From an uncultured Flavobacteriaceae bacterium (GTDB lineage: Bacteria > Bacteroidota > Bacteroidia > Flavobacteriales > Flavobacteriaceae), in NCBI GenBank assembly GCA_947501845.1, contig CANMXP010000012.1, forward strand, positions 102,219 to 166,218: 64,000 nucleotides of DNA, in the 5' to 3' direction. This document shows positions 44,586 through 52,909 of the stretch, piece after piece. The translations under genes and the position numbers were made by a program. Position 1 is the first letter of the stretch. Every line of letters starts with the position of its first letter. The notes beneath the pieces were generated by a model. It saw only the letters and a program-made list of their open reading frames with translations, was not told where the DNA came from and did no database searches.

Positions 44586-45284
44586 TTGAATAAACAAATT
44601 GCACTACAGGATTTAGGTTTTAAAGACTATAAACTAACCTGGGATTACCAGGAAGTATTATTTAAAGCCATTGTAGATACTAAAGTTAAAAACAGACGGG
44701 AAGAAACTAGTTTGCAAACGAAGAATCACTTTTTGTTTGTAGAGCACCCGCATGTATATACTTTAGGTAAAAGTGGCGATTTGTCTAATCTGCTTTTAAA
44801 TGAGGAACAACTCACCGAAAAAGGAGCGACTTTTTATAAAATTAACCGTGGGGGAGATATTACTTATCATGGTCCAGGACAAGTGGTGGGATATCCTATT
44901 TTAGATTTAGAAAACTTTTTTACAGACATACATAAATACCTTCGGTTTTTAGAGGAAATGATTATTCTAACCCTTGCAGAATATGGTTTAAAAGCAGAGC
45001 GCAGTAAAGGAGAAACAGGCGTTTGGCTAGATGTAGACACCCCATTTGCTCGTAAGATTTGTGCTATGGGTGTTCGGGCAAGCCGTTGGGTAACTATGCA
45101 TGGTTTTGCACTTAATGTGAATGCCGATTTAGGGTATTTTGATAATATTGTCCCCTGTGGTATTCGTGGTAAAGCGGTGACGTCTTTAAATGTAGAGCTA
45201 GGTAAAAAAGAAGTGTCTATGGAAGAGGTTAAAGAAAAACTTCTAAAGCATTTTAGTAATCTTTTTGAAGCGGAGTTTTTGTAA
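44586..45284 (+). CDS. lipB: Octanoyltransferase LipB
   Basis: A 232-residue protein. The conserved blocks are EHPHVYTLGKSG, INRGGDITYHGPGQVVGYPI and KICAMGVRASRWVTMHGFAL; catalytic residues are Cys191 in VPCGIRGKAVTS and Lys157. LipB transfers octanoate from acyl carrier protein to lipoyl domains, the first step of de novo lipoylation. The start is TTG at 44586; no early in-frame ATG is available, so this alternative start is well supported. A relic copy of its 3' end lies at 46263-46375, beyond the M43 protease gene. Confidence 0.95.
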   Translation: MNKQIALQDLGFKDYKLTWDYQEVLFKAIVDTKVKNRREETSLQTKNHFLFVEHPHVYTLGKSGDLSNLLLNEEQLTEKGATFYKINRGGDITYHGPGQVVGYPILDLENFFTDIHKYLRFLEEMIILTLAEYGLKAERSKGETGVWLDVDTPFARKICAMGVRASRWVTMHGFALNVNADLGYFDNIVPCGIRGKAVTSLNVELGKKEVSMEEVKEKLLKHFSNLFEAEFL

Positions 45285-45317
45285 TTTCGTTTAACGTATA
45301 CAGAATAAAGTTCTATT

Positions 45318-46235
45318 TTATCTATTGTTTAGATACAATGATCTCCTTAGACCACCTTGATTAAAGAGATCACGTATTCTTCTTTTTTGACCTATGGTAA
45401 ACATGTACATAGATTGATCATCAACATAATCCATAAAGTTCATAAACATATCATTGCTACCGCATGAATTTTGAGGATGTGTTGGATTTCCTTTATATTG
45501 ATATTTTTGGATAGGTGTATCATCAACTAAGTCGCCTTTTTCACAATTCCCTTCTCCACCAAAGATATGTAATAAGTTTAACCAATGTCCAATTTCATGT
45601 GTAGCCGTTCTGCCAAATCGATGTCCAGTGGCTAATGGAGGTAAGGTTCCAAGTACTCTGGGGTCAATTATTACGCCATCTATTCTTGGGTCTGCGTCTG
45701 GAAATTGAGCATAATCAGGAAGCCCTAGGTCTCCATTGCGGTTACTTAAGTCTGCAACCCATATATTTAAATATTTATCTCTGGGCCATGCGTCTTGTCC
45801 GCCTTTCACTGTAAAAAATAATTTTAAATCTTCAATTGGAGTTTCTTCTGTTATATCAATACCATCAAAGCCCGTAACAAGGCCTTCCGTTCTTATTATT
45901 CCAGTAGTCGGTTTACCATTAGGGTCTGTCGTTGCCAAAGAAAACTCAATACCAACATCGGTTACAAGATGAGCAAATTCATCAGGTGTTTTTGTATGAT
46001 CAGGGTTTTTCTTTCTAAAATCTTGATTTAGTACGTCAATTTGCGATTGTATTTTTTCATCACTAATGGTAAATGGGTCTGGTGTATAATTAACAACATG
46101 CACGACAATTGGGATATGGATTATTTCATCAAAAGGAACATCTTCTTGTGGAGCATCAGAGCTTTTATCTTTACTACAAGCAGAGTTAAATACGATTAAA
46201 ATAACTACTATTAAAAAAGGTAGGTTTTTCGTCAT
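45318..46235 (-). CDS. M43 (pappalysin-type) metalloprotease lipoprotein
   Basis: A 305-residue protein with lipoprotein signal (Cys20). The zinc site is HEIGH (213-217) with third ligand His223 in HEIGHWLNLLH, followed by the Met-turn in FMNFMDYV, i.e. a metzincin of family M43. Conserved pairs such as CEKGDLVDDTP and NSCGSNDMF match pappalysin-like bacterial proteases (cytophagalysin type). It probably degrades proteins at the cell surface. It is convergent to lipB and flanked on its upstream side by the lipB relic, so it may be a later insertion. Confidence 0.92.
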   Translation of the reverse strand: MTKNLPFLIVVILIVFNSACSKDKSSDAPQEDVPFDEIIHIPIVVHVVNYTPDPFTISDEKIQSQIDVLNQDFRKKNPDHTKTPDEFAHLVTDVGIEFSLATTDPNGKPTTGIIRTEGLVTGFDGIDITEETPIEDLKLFFTVKGGQDAWPRDKYLNIWVADLSNRNGDLGLPDYAQFPDADPRIDGVIIDPRVLGTLPPLATGHRFGRTATHEIGHWLNLLHIFGGEGNCEKGDLVDDTPIQKYQYKGNPTHPQNSCGSNDMFMNFMDYVDDQSMYMFTIGQKRRIRDLFNQGGLRRSLYLNNR

Positions 46236-46262
46236 GTTGTTATATTCTTATTTAGATTTAGG

Positions 46263-46375
46263 TCAACGTGAATTAACAGCTTATATTGAAATTTCACATC
46301 CTAAATTTGATTTGGGAAAGAGAAGAATTGCTAAAGCATTTTGAAACTCTTTTTGAGGCTGAATTATTTTCTTTA
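46263..46375 (+). pseudogene. Relic of the lipB 3' end
   Basis: Two reading frames in sequence give RELTAYIEISHPKFDLGK and then REELLKHFETLFEAEL. These align with the end of LipB (GKAVTSLNVELGKKEV..., KEKLLKHFSNLFEAEFL). Over the last 48 bases, 36 are identical to lipB 45233-45280 by my hand alignment. A frameshift and the absence of a stop at the expected place mark it as a relic. The M43 gene lies between intact gene and relic. Confidence 0.6.
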
Positions 46376-46388
46376 TTAATGAAAGATG

Positions 46389-46775
46389 CTAATCATTGCA
46401 GACGAAATCTGGAGAAGCCCATACTAAATCACCTTGATAAGATGCTAGAAATTTATTATAGGCGTTCTTGTCGTCTTCGTTATCTAAATTAAATACAAAT
46501 TCACCGTTACAATAAGCTACAAGTGTTAAGGAGTTACATGTGGCACAACAGTTACCAATTACAAATACAGTTTTTCCCTCATATGTTGATTTATAAACGT
46601 AAGCCTCATGAACTTGGGTTGATTGTTTAATGTCTTCAACGATTTTATTTAACCAAGCCAAATCTTCAACAAGGTTAGAAACGTTGCATGTGTTATTGGA
46701 ATTATCATCATCACTTTTACATGAAAAAGTAGAAATAATTGTTAGGACTAATACTATTATAACTTTTCTCATCAA
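46389..46775 (-). CDS. Small cysteine-containing lipoprotein
   Basis: A 128-residue protein with a lipoprotein signal (IIVLVLTIISTFSC, then KSDDDNSNN, the usual acidic outer-membrane retention stretch of Bacteroidota). The mature part has a Cys cluster (IGNCCATCNSLTLVAYCNG) that could bind metal or form disulfides. It is followed by FNLDNEDDKNAYNKF. No family assigned. It lies between the lipB relic and the nucleoid-associated protein gene. Confidence 0.65.
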   Translation of the reverse strand: MMRKVIIVLVLTIISTFSCKSDDDNSNNTCNVSNLVEDLAWLNKIVEDIKQSTQVHEAYVYKSTYEGKTVFVIGNCCATCNSLTLVAYCNGEFVFNLDNEDDKNAYNKFLASYQGDLVWASPDFVCND

Positions 46776-46869
46776 TGTCTTTTTGTTAGTAGATGAAAAA
46801 AACTAAAAAGGTTGCGTTAATGTATTTATAATTATAAAAATTAAGAAAATGAGTGTGTAGGTATAAAGT

Positions 46870-47919
46870 TTAATCTTCCGCATTAAAAAACACCTTATAA
46901 TAATGCATTTTTTTCTCATCATCATAGCCGCGTTCTAAATATTCTGCAGAGGCATCTGGTGCATCAATATCTAGTTTTATCTGGATGTTGGTATCTAATT
47001 TAATATCGGTTTTAATTTTTTTCTTCTCTTTAGTAACCACACGTTCTGCAACATCAAATTGGTTTCTAAGAACTAAGTTTTGCTCGCCTTCGTATTCCTT
47101 TTTGTAATCTTCAAACTGTCTTATTTGTTTTTCTTCTTCAAAAATATCCTCTTTAAAACGTTCTACGTTTACAACGTCGTTCTCTTTAAAAAAATCGATG
47201 GTTTTGGCTAAAAAGGTATTCTGTTCTTGAGCGCCATAACTGGTTTTTAAAACTTCGGTTGAGAATTCTTTACAAAGCTCAATATATTGTTGTGTGTGGT
47301 TATTAGCATCATCAGCATATTTAATATTTAAAAACTGATTAATCCAGTATTGGGCATCATAACTATTATTGTCTACACTTAAAATAATATTGCCCTCTGT
47401 GTCACTTTGATTTAAAATTAAACAGCCTTTATCTACTTTTTTAGAGCTGATCCCTTTTTGTACCAATACGTCATAACTCTTATTTTCTAAATAGGTCTGA
47501 AAGAAATTAACTTTACTTTCTATTTTAAAAATACCAATGGCATTGGTTGTCATATCTTGATATTCAATACCGTCAAATAGAACCACTAAAACATCTCCTG
47601 TTTTTATATTAGCAGAAGTAGATTGCTCGAATAAATGTGTCACAATATGCTTGGAAATATCTATAAAAGCATCTTCATCATTAAATAGTTGTGTGCAATA
47701 GCTATTGATCTCGTTTAAAGAAATACTAGCATGGTGGTTAAACCGGTAGCTTTGTACAACACTACCAAAAGGACGTAATAAAAAAGGGAGCATTAAGTCG
47801 TAACTGGCTTCATCAAAATCGACCGTATTCTCAGAAAAAGCATTTTTTGTATCGTTAAACTTATTTCCAACTTTATGGACAATGAATTTTGAAATTGAGG
47901 CGTTTTTTCTTGAGATCAT
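46870..47919 (-). CDS. Nucleoid-associated protein (NdpA/YejK family)
   Basis: A 349-residue protein of the NA37/NdpA family. It shows the family's N-terminal helix with IVHKVGNKFN, the YDLMLPFLLRPF block, and a C-terminal part with FKEDIFEEEKQIRQFEDYKK. NdpA proteins bind the nucleoid in E. coli; the specific role is poorly understood. In Bacteroidota this length and layout are usual. No signal peptide. It is monocistronic as far as the sequence shows. Confidence 0.88.
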   Translation of the reverse strand: MISRKNASISKFIVHKVGNKFNDTKNAFSENTVDFDEASYDLMLPFLLRPFGSVVQSYRFNHHASISLNEINSYCTQLFNDEDAFIDISKHIVTHLFEQSTSANIKTGDVLVVLFDGIEYQDMTTNAIGIFKIESKVNFFQTYLENKSYDVLVQKGISSKKVDKGCLILNQSDTEGNIILSVDNNSYDAQYWINQFLNIKYADDANNHTQQYIELCKEFSTEVLKTSYGAQEQNTFLAKTIDFFKENDVVNVERFKEDIFEEEKQIRQFEDYKKEYEGEQNLVLRNQFDVAERVVTKEKKKIKTDIKLDTNIQIKLDIDAPDASAEYLERGYDDEKKMHYYKVFFNAED

Positions 47920-48057
47920 GTATCATATATTAAGTATGCAATACTATTAAAATAATTAGAATTATACCATGCCTTATTTGAAATTACTGTAAAATAAAAC
48001 ACTTTACTCATTACAAGATGATGATGCTTTTTTTCTTTATACAAAATGGATGATGTG

Positions 48058-48092
48058 TAAAAAAGAACGTCAAAGCAAAAGCTTTGACGTTC
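48058..48092 (-). terminator. Intrinsic terminator, minus strand
   Basis: A perfect 12-bp stem: GAACGTCAAAGC (48065-48076) with GCTTTGACGTTC (48081-48092). On the minus strand the stem is followed by six T. On the plus strand no T-run follows. Confidence 0.8.
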
Positions 48093-48248
48093 AAGACCTG
48101 GGGACTTCAGATTTGGTTATCGTTATATTTTAAATATATCAAATAGGGCGTAGCCTATTGATTAAATTTTCATCATCAACAAATTATTATTTTAAGAAAA
48201 ATCATAAAATAGTTAGAATTTTTTTATTGTAAATAATTGATTAATAGC
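48058..48248 (-). ncRNA. Candidate small RNA, family unknown
   Basis: Inferred transcript of about 190 bases on the minus strand, starting downstream of the promoter-like pair 48254-48283 and ending at a perfect terminator. It contains a hairpin with AATAGG/CCTATT arms (48142-48147, 48154-48159) and a GC-richer stretch (CTGAAGTCCCCAGGTCTTGA, 48094-48113) before the terminator stem. The preceding gene ends 90 bases upstream of the inferred start. A long 3' UTR of that gene is the alternative. Confidence 0.4.
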
Positions 48249-48253
48249 AGCCT

Positions 48254-48283
48254 TAAAGATAGAAATTAGTTTTTCATATACAA
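48254..48283 (-). promoter_or_regulatory. Candidate promoter of the small RNA
   Basis: On the minus strand TTG (48283-48281), 19 bases, TATCTTTA (48261-48254). The last base of the -7 box is A instead of the consensus G. Confidence 0.4.
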
Positions 48284-48339
48284 AAAAAATATGAGATTTA
48301 TATGTATATATTTAAATAGGTTAAGAATTTGGCTACGTA

Positions 48340-50772
48340 TTAATTAATTTGGTATAAAATGATAGAATTGTTTTCTCCTTTACTCACAAATTCAAGGTTT
48401 CTATCTTTGTCAATATTGTCTAAAATTATAGGTGAGTTTCCATATACAGGAAAGTTAGAGAGCAATTTTGCCTGACTATCGTAAAGGTAAACTTTCTGGG
48501 CTTGCATATCTGTAATAGAGACATAAATTTTATCATTAATATAGAATAGGTGTGGCATAGAATAGTCGCCATAATCAATCTCTATAGTCTTGTTTTTAAT
48601 AGACAGCTTATTTTCATCTAATAACACAAGGGTTTTACTGGAAGTTTCTAAATAGTGCTTTTCCGATAGGCTTAAATTTTTTATAGATGTATTTCCTCCA
48701 CGATCTATGGTTATTAAATTCCCATCCGAAGTTGTAGTAGTAAAGAGATTATTGTACAGGTAGATAGGTTGATTGGAATATGAACTAGAAGTTTTAGGTT
48801 TGACTCTGGTTTTACCAGTTCGATCTAAAATATAAAGCTTGTTTTGCGTTTTAAATGTAATATAATCTTTGCTACCAATTCTAAAATGCTTTGGCTGGCA
48901 TATAATAGCGTTATTAGCAGATTTAAATGTAAACCCGCTTACAATTTGTGCTTTAACATTGTACATCAAAACATTTTTGCCCTGTGCTATTAATAACCTG
49001 TAATTCTTGTTTTTATCATAATCGAAAACCGCCAAAGGTTGTGTGATATCAGAATTAAACTTAGCAGGGAAAGGTCCCACATCATTACCGTTCCTATCAA
49101 TAACGTAGACTCTGTTAGGTGTAGCAAAAGCCAGTTGTAATCGGCCATTTTTATAAATATCAATCTGCTCAATAGTTCCTAAAATAGAACCTTGTATTTG
49201 CTTTTTCCAAAGAATGTTTCCTTTGTTAGAAATTAAATATAGGTTGTTGTTTATATCTTGAACAACAATTTCTTTTTGTTTGGTAATATGGTTTTTTACA
49301 AATTGAGGATGGGTTAATAAATCGGCATCTAATTTAATATTTAGTTCTTCGGAGACTGAATTTAGTATAGCCTTCGATTTACTCTTTTTTATAATACCAT
49401 TCACATGCGCAAAATTAGTTTCATAAATAAATTGCAATGCAGATGTGTCGTAACTTTTTAATTTATAGTCTTGATTATTTTTAAGGTTTTTGTTTATAAT
49501 AGCCTTTAAAGATGCAGGATCGACAACATGCATTAATGATGAAGCATCGCTTAGGTGTTTTTTTATATTTTGAAAATAGATTTTCTCATTTAATGTTGTT
49601 TTGTTTTGGTAATTGGCAATAATATTTTGAAGCATTTCAGTGCTGCCAGCAAACACAAAAAAATCATCTAAAATACAGTATCTATCCGCGTTGTTGAATG
49701 ATATTAGTGGAGCAAATGTTTTAGTAAATAGTTGTGGGCGGCTAAAACTAAAAATATCAATGCCTCTATAAGAACCTATACTATTTTGCTCACTTAAAAG
49801 AGCGTCTTTAGTAGCAATAATATCGGTAGAATTTAATGCAATGGCATGGTCTTTTCCTTGATAAATAACCCCAATTTCTATAATGTCATTAAAAAGTAGA
49901 GTCGGGTGTGCTATGGAGTCTTTATTATTAAATCTGGCTAAATTGGTTTCGAATGTTTTATAGTCATCAAAAGTAAAACTCACATAGCCATCGCTATTGG
50001 AAGGCGTGATATTGTGCGTGTGATTTTCTTGGGGAGTGGTATTTTTAAAAATATTAATTAGACTTTTCGAAGAATCTATGGCTTTTGTAATGCCATTAAA
50101 CATAATTTCATCTTGACTGATACTAATATCTGTACCTATATAATTGGTGAATGTTTTAGACGAAATGGAATCTTCAATAAAAAATGACTCTAAAAATGAA
50201 TTATTAGGTGTTAGAATAGCCGAGAAGGTTTTATCGTTACCAGCTATATTATATATCTTTTCTAGTTCTGGATCTCTAGTATTGTTATTAAAAATAGCAT
50301 CTACAGTGCTTTTTGAAGAAGAGGCGAAAAAAATACTATCAGTAATGGTACTATAAAATGTGTTGTTGTTTAATGTAGATTTTGTGATTTTTTTGTTTTT
50401 ATATGAAAGCGTCTCTTCAATATAGTTTGGTAAAGAATCTGTTTCAAATAATTGTTGATGGTATTTTGTTATAATCGAATATTGTAAACTGTCTTTCGAA
50501 TCTCTCGTAAAGCAAATTAATACATCATTTACAGGTTTTAAATATGATAAGTTTTCTAAAGTGTTTTCTATGTTTTTGTATGCGTGGGTTTTAGAAATTT
50601 TTTGTAAAAAACCACTATTATTAATACTGCTTTTTAAGCTCTCAAGATTTGAGGTTTTTAAAATTATAGATGTGTTGCTTGGTACAAAATCAATAAGTTT
50701 TGAGCGATTAGTTTTGGTGTTTGAACAGTTAAATAACAATATAAGAAGTAGGGAAAAACAAAAGGCTCTCAT
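48340..50772 (-). CDS. Large lipoprotein with C-terminal beta-propeller-like region
   Basis: An 810-residue protein with a lipoprotein signal (FSLLLILLFNC, Cys16). The N-terminal half is an unrecognised alpha/beta region with repeated Ser/Asn-rich segments. From about residue 510 the pattern changes to short strands with motifs like NNLYLISNKGNILWKKQIQG, NRVYVIDRNGNDVGPFPAKF and KLYILDRTGKTRVKP, typical of PQQ-like or WD-type propeller blades. It may be a surface scaffold or binding protein. It is upstream-adjacent to the rnhB gene in the same direction, 181 bases apart. I do not recognise a named family. Confidence 0.72.
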   Translation of the reverse strand: MRAFCFSLLLILLFNCSNTKTNRSKLIDFVPSNTSIILKTSNLESLKSSINNSGFLQKISKTHAYKNIENTLENLSYLKPVNDVLICFTRDSKDSLQYSIITKYHQQLFETDSLPNYIEETLSYKNKKITKSTLNNNTFYSTITDSIFFASSSKSTVDAIFNNNTRDPELEKIYNIAGNDKTFSAILTPNNSFLESFFIEDSISSKTFTNYIGTDISISQDEIMFNGITKAIDSSKSLINIFKNTTPQENHTHNITPSNSDGYVSFTFDDYKTFETNLARFNNKDSIAHPTLLFNDIIEIGVIYQGKDHAIALNSTDIIATKDALLSEQNSIGSYRGIDIFSFSRPQLFTKTFAPLISFNNADRYCILDDFFVFAGSTEMLQNIIANYQNKTTLNEKIYFQNIKKHLSDASSLMHVVDPASLKAIINKNLKNNQDYKLKSYDTSALQFIYETNFAHVNGIIKKSKSKAILNSVSEELNIKLDADLLTHPQFVKNHITKQKEIVVQDINNNLYLISNKGNILWKKQIQGSILGTIEQIDIYKNGRLQLAFATPNRVYVIDRNGNDVGPFPAKFNSDITQPLAVFDYDKNKNYRLLIAQGKNVLMYNVKAQIVSGFTFKSANNAIICQPKHFRIGSKDYITFKTQNKLYILDRTGKTRVKPKTSSSYSNQPIYLYNNLFTTTTSDGNLITIDRGGNTSIKNLSLSEKHYLETSSKTLVLLDENKLSIKNKTIEIDYGDYSMPHLFYINDKIYVSITDMQAQKVYLYDSQAKLLSNFPVYGNSPIILDNIDKDRNLEFVSKGENNSIILYQIN

Positions 50773-50790
50773 AAAACGAATTAATTTTTA

Positions 50791-50798
50791 CAAACCTA
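50791..50798 (-). promoter_or_regulatory. Candidate -7 element (TAGGTTTG) for the propeller lipoprotein gene
   Basis: Reads TAGGTTTG on the minus strand, 18 bases before the start codon at 50772, giving a leader of about 12 bases. Confidence 0.45.
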
Positions 50799-50953
50799 CA
50801 TATTTTTCATAGAAATCATCTTGACTTTTTCTATTTAAGCGAAAAGTTATGTCTTTATTTCTAGATAAAGTTTTTCTGTATACCATACATCGGTTGGGTT
50901 CATAAAAATCAAAAGAAATACATATGGTGTAAAACATGAAGTAAGCAAGCTTG

Positions 50954-51553
50954 CTAAATATTTAACACTAATTGTTCGGGTAGTAGCCTGAACGATTTTC
51001 TGTGATACTTTGTTATACCATATTTTTTAATAGCTGCTCGATGTTCTTTAGTAGGGTAACCTTTATTTTGTTTCCAATTATACATAGGGTATTCTTCATG
51101 AATACTATTCATGTATGTATCTCGATGTGTTTTTGCTAAAACAGAAGCGGCAGCAATGCTTAAATATTTTCCATCACCTTTAACAATCGTTTCAAAAGGG
51201 ATGTTATTATAAGGCTTAAACTTATTACCATCTACTATTATAAATTGTGGTTTTTTTGACAATTGGTCAATAGATTTATGCATCGCTAAAATAGAAGCAT
51301 TCAAAATATTAATACGATCAATTTCTTCCTGAAATATATGTGCGACACCAAAAGCTAGAGCATCTGCCTCTATGATTGGTTTTAAAATGTCTCTTTTCTT
51401 TTCGCTAAGTTGTTTCGAATCGTTCAGTATTGAGTTTTCAAATTCCTTAGGAAGGATAACTGCCGCAGCAGTAACAGGACCAGCTAAACAACCACGCCCA
51501 GCTTCATCTGTGCCACATTCTAGAGGATATTTGGAGTGGTTTTTTAATAACAT
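50954..51553 (-). CDS. rnhB: Ribonuclease HII
   Basis: A 199-residue protein. The catalytic acidic residues D16 and E17 lie in [14 protein letters not shown]; a further Asp follows in [10 protein letters not shown]. Later blocks are [19 protein letters not shown] and [12 protein letters not shown], diagnostic of type II enzymes. It removes RNA from RNA-DNA hybrids, including single ribonucleotides. Length is normal. A -7-like TAAATTTG (51571-51578, minus) lies 17 bases upstream of the start. Confidence 0.96.
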   Translation of the reverse strand: MLLKNHSKYPLECGTDEAGRGCLAGPVTAAAVILPKEFENSILNDSKQLSEKKRDILKPIIEADALAFGVAHIFQEEIDRINILNASILAMHKSIDQLSKKPQFIIVDGNKFKPYNNIPFETIVKGDGKYLSIAAASVLAKTHRDTYMNSIHEEYPMYNWKQNKGYPTKEHRAAIKKYGITKYHRKSFRLLPEQLVLNI

Positions 51554-51570
51554 TTCAATAAGAATATTGC

Positions 51571-51578
51571 CAAATTTA
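51571..51578 (-). promoter_or_regulatory. Candidate -7 element (TAAATTTG) for rnhB
   Basis: Reads TAAATTTG on the minus strand, ending 17 bases before the ATG. A -33 partner was not found. Confidence 0.5.
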
Positions 51579-51869
51579 TAATTTTATGTATAAATTATTA
51601 TGCATGCTCAGTAAATTTATTCATTTTTATATGAATTTGATGGCAGAGATTATTAAATACTTTTTTTTGAGCGATATTTGTGATAAAAATTCAAAAAAAC
51701 AATACGTATTTTAAGGATTTTATAATTTAAAAAAGATGAATTAATAGTGATTAGTTGCTTTTTTTATGAGTTTTTTTGTTTTTTTAATATAATATTTAGA
51801 TGTTTGCAACCGACTAACTCAAAATAAATATTCAAAGTTCATCTTTTAAACAAGATGGCTAAATATTTA

Positions 51870-51902
51870 AAAGAAAGCCAGCAGTTATTGCTGGCTTTCT
51901 TT
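51870..51902 (+). terminator. Intrinsic terminator, plus strand
   Basis: A perfect 14-bp stem: AAAGAAAGCCAGCA (51870-51883) with TGCTGGCTTTCTTT (51889-51902). No annotated plus-strand gene precedes it, the nearest gene being rnhB on the other strand, so it may end an unannotated transcript. Confidence 0.75.
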
Positions 51903-52108
51903 ATTTAAATATTTTTCACTAAATTGTTTAAAGTTGGGTATTAGAATCTTCAGATAAAATAGCTTAGGTAAATTAATTGAACTTGTAAATATTTTATAAG
52001 TAAAATGTTTAAATAGTATGATTAGTTTTGACTAATTCACGATTTCTGAACTTAAATATTCATTACCCACTTAAGTAAATGAAAAAGAGAAGATTTTGTT
52101 AAGAAATG

Positions 52109-52140
52109 TGTGGACTTGACTAACATGAAATGTGTCCGCA
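52109..52140. promoter_or_regulatory. Interrupted inverted repeat upstream of the ECF sigma gene
   Basis: TGTGGAC (52109-52115) and GTCCGCA (52134-52140) are inverted copies with one mismatch. GTCCACA recurs at 52863-52869 upstream of fecR. The element ends 12 bases before the sigma ATG. It may be a regulatory or sigma-recognition site; binding protein unknown. Confidence 0.35.
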
Positions 52141-52152
52141 TTATTGTAATTA

Positions 52153-52761
52153 ATGAGTATTATAAAGGAAGCAATACAAGAAGAATCTGAAACGGTTTGG
52201 ATTAAATTTGTAGATGGAGACAAAGAAGCCTTTACATCCATTTATAATTCAAATGTCGATTCGTTGTTTTCATATGGTATGAAATTAAATTCTAACAAGA
52301 ATTTTGTAAAAGACTGCATTCAAGATGTTTTTTTAGATATATATGAGCATAGAAAGCGCATTTCTACACCAAGAAACATCAAGTTTTATTTATTTAAGGC
52401 CCTTAAACGTAACATGTTCCGCGAGTTAAAGAAAGAGAGGAGAAAAAGTAGCTTACCAGAACAAGAAAATCTGTCTTTTTTTACAGAGTACAATATAGAA
52501 ACAAAAACTATTGATAAGGAAGTTGAAAGGCATCAAAAAAAACTTGTTGCAAAAATAATTAAAGAACTAACCCCTAAACAACAAGAAATACTGTATTTAA
52601 GATTTACCAAAGGTTTTAGTTATGTTGAAATTTCAGAAATCATAGACATTAATCATAATTCTGTACGCAAACAGGTTTACAGGGCTATAAAAAAATTGCG
52701 TAAAGATTTAACTCTAAATAATATTACTTCAGGTGTATATTCACTTCTAATTATGGTTTAA
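52153..52761 (+). CDS. ECF-type RNA polymerase sigma factor
   Basis: A 202-residue sigma-70 family protein with region 2 (about 29-95: FTSIYNSNVDSLFSYGMKL, CIQDVFLDIYEHRKRI) and region 4 (about 139-190: LTPKQQEILYLRFTKGFSYV, then HNSVRKQVYRAIKKLRKDL). It has no regions 1 and 3, so it is extracytoplasmic-function type. With the neighbouring FecR-like anti-sigma it forms a SusC-signalled regulatory pair for the downstream uptake genes. Gap to fecR 148 bases. Confidence 0.95.
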   Translation: MSIIKEAIQEESETVWIKFVDGDKEAFTSIYNSNVDSLFSYGMKLNSNKNFVKDCIQDVFLDIYEHRKRISTPRNIKFYLFKALKRNMFRELKKERRKSSLPEQENLSFFTEYNIETKTIDKEVERHQKKLVAKIIKELTPKQQEILYLRFTKGFSYVEISEIIDINHNSVRKQVYRAIKKLRKDLTLNNITSGVYSLLIMV

Positions 52762-52909
52762 TTATTTCCTTTTATTTAAAATTCTATTTTAAATGAAAAC
52801 CGCATGATTGTTTTCTTGTTAAGTGATTTTTAAATTTTTTTTCAAAAAACTTTAAAAAAAGTGTCCACAAAAATGAAAACGGATACCCTACAAGAAATAA
52901 AAGTAAGAT

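Larger units (their letters stand above)
47920..48339. other. Long intergenic region containing a candidate small RNA
   Basis: 420 bases without a credible ORF. On the minus strand it has a promoter-like pair (TTG - 19 bp - TATCTTTA, 48283-48254), two hairpins, and an intrinsic terminator ending near 48058. See the following entries. The part from 47920 to 48055 has nothing recognisable. Confidence 0.5.
51554..52152. other. Long intergenic region upstream of the ECF sigma gene
   Basis: 599 bases with no credible ORF. It contains GACTAACTCAAAATAAAT (51814-51831), a small hairpin CATCTT/AAGATG (near 51841-51857) and a strong terminator (51870-51902). Nearer the sigma gene, TGTGGAC (52109-52115) and GTGTCCGCA (52132-52140) form an interrupted inverted repeat. 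A short plus-strand RNA ending at the terminator is possible. Confidence 0.4.

Noticed and set aside
46286..46492. 68-residue ORF as a real gene
   Set aside because: Its only recognisable part is the lipB relic and the rest overlaps the opposite lipoprotein gene.
52795..52815. GAAAAC/GTTTTC hairpin between the sigma and fecR genes as a terminator
   Set aside because: Stem of 6 A/T-rich pairs only, without a clear T-run.
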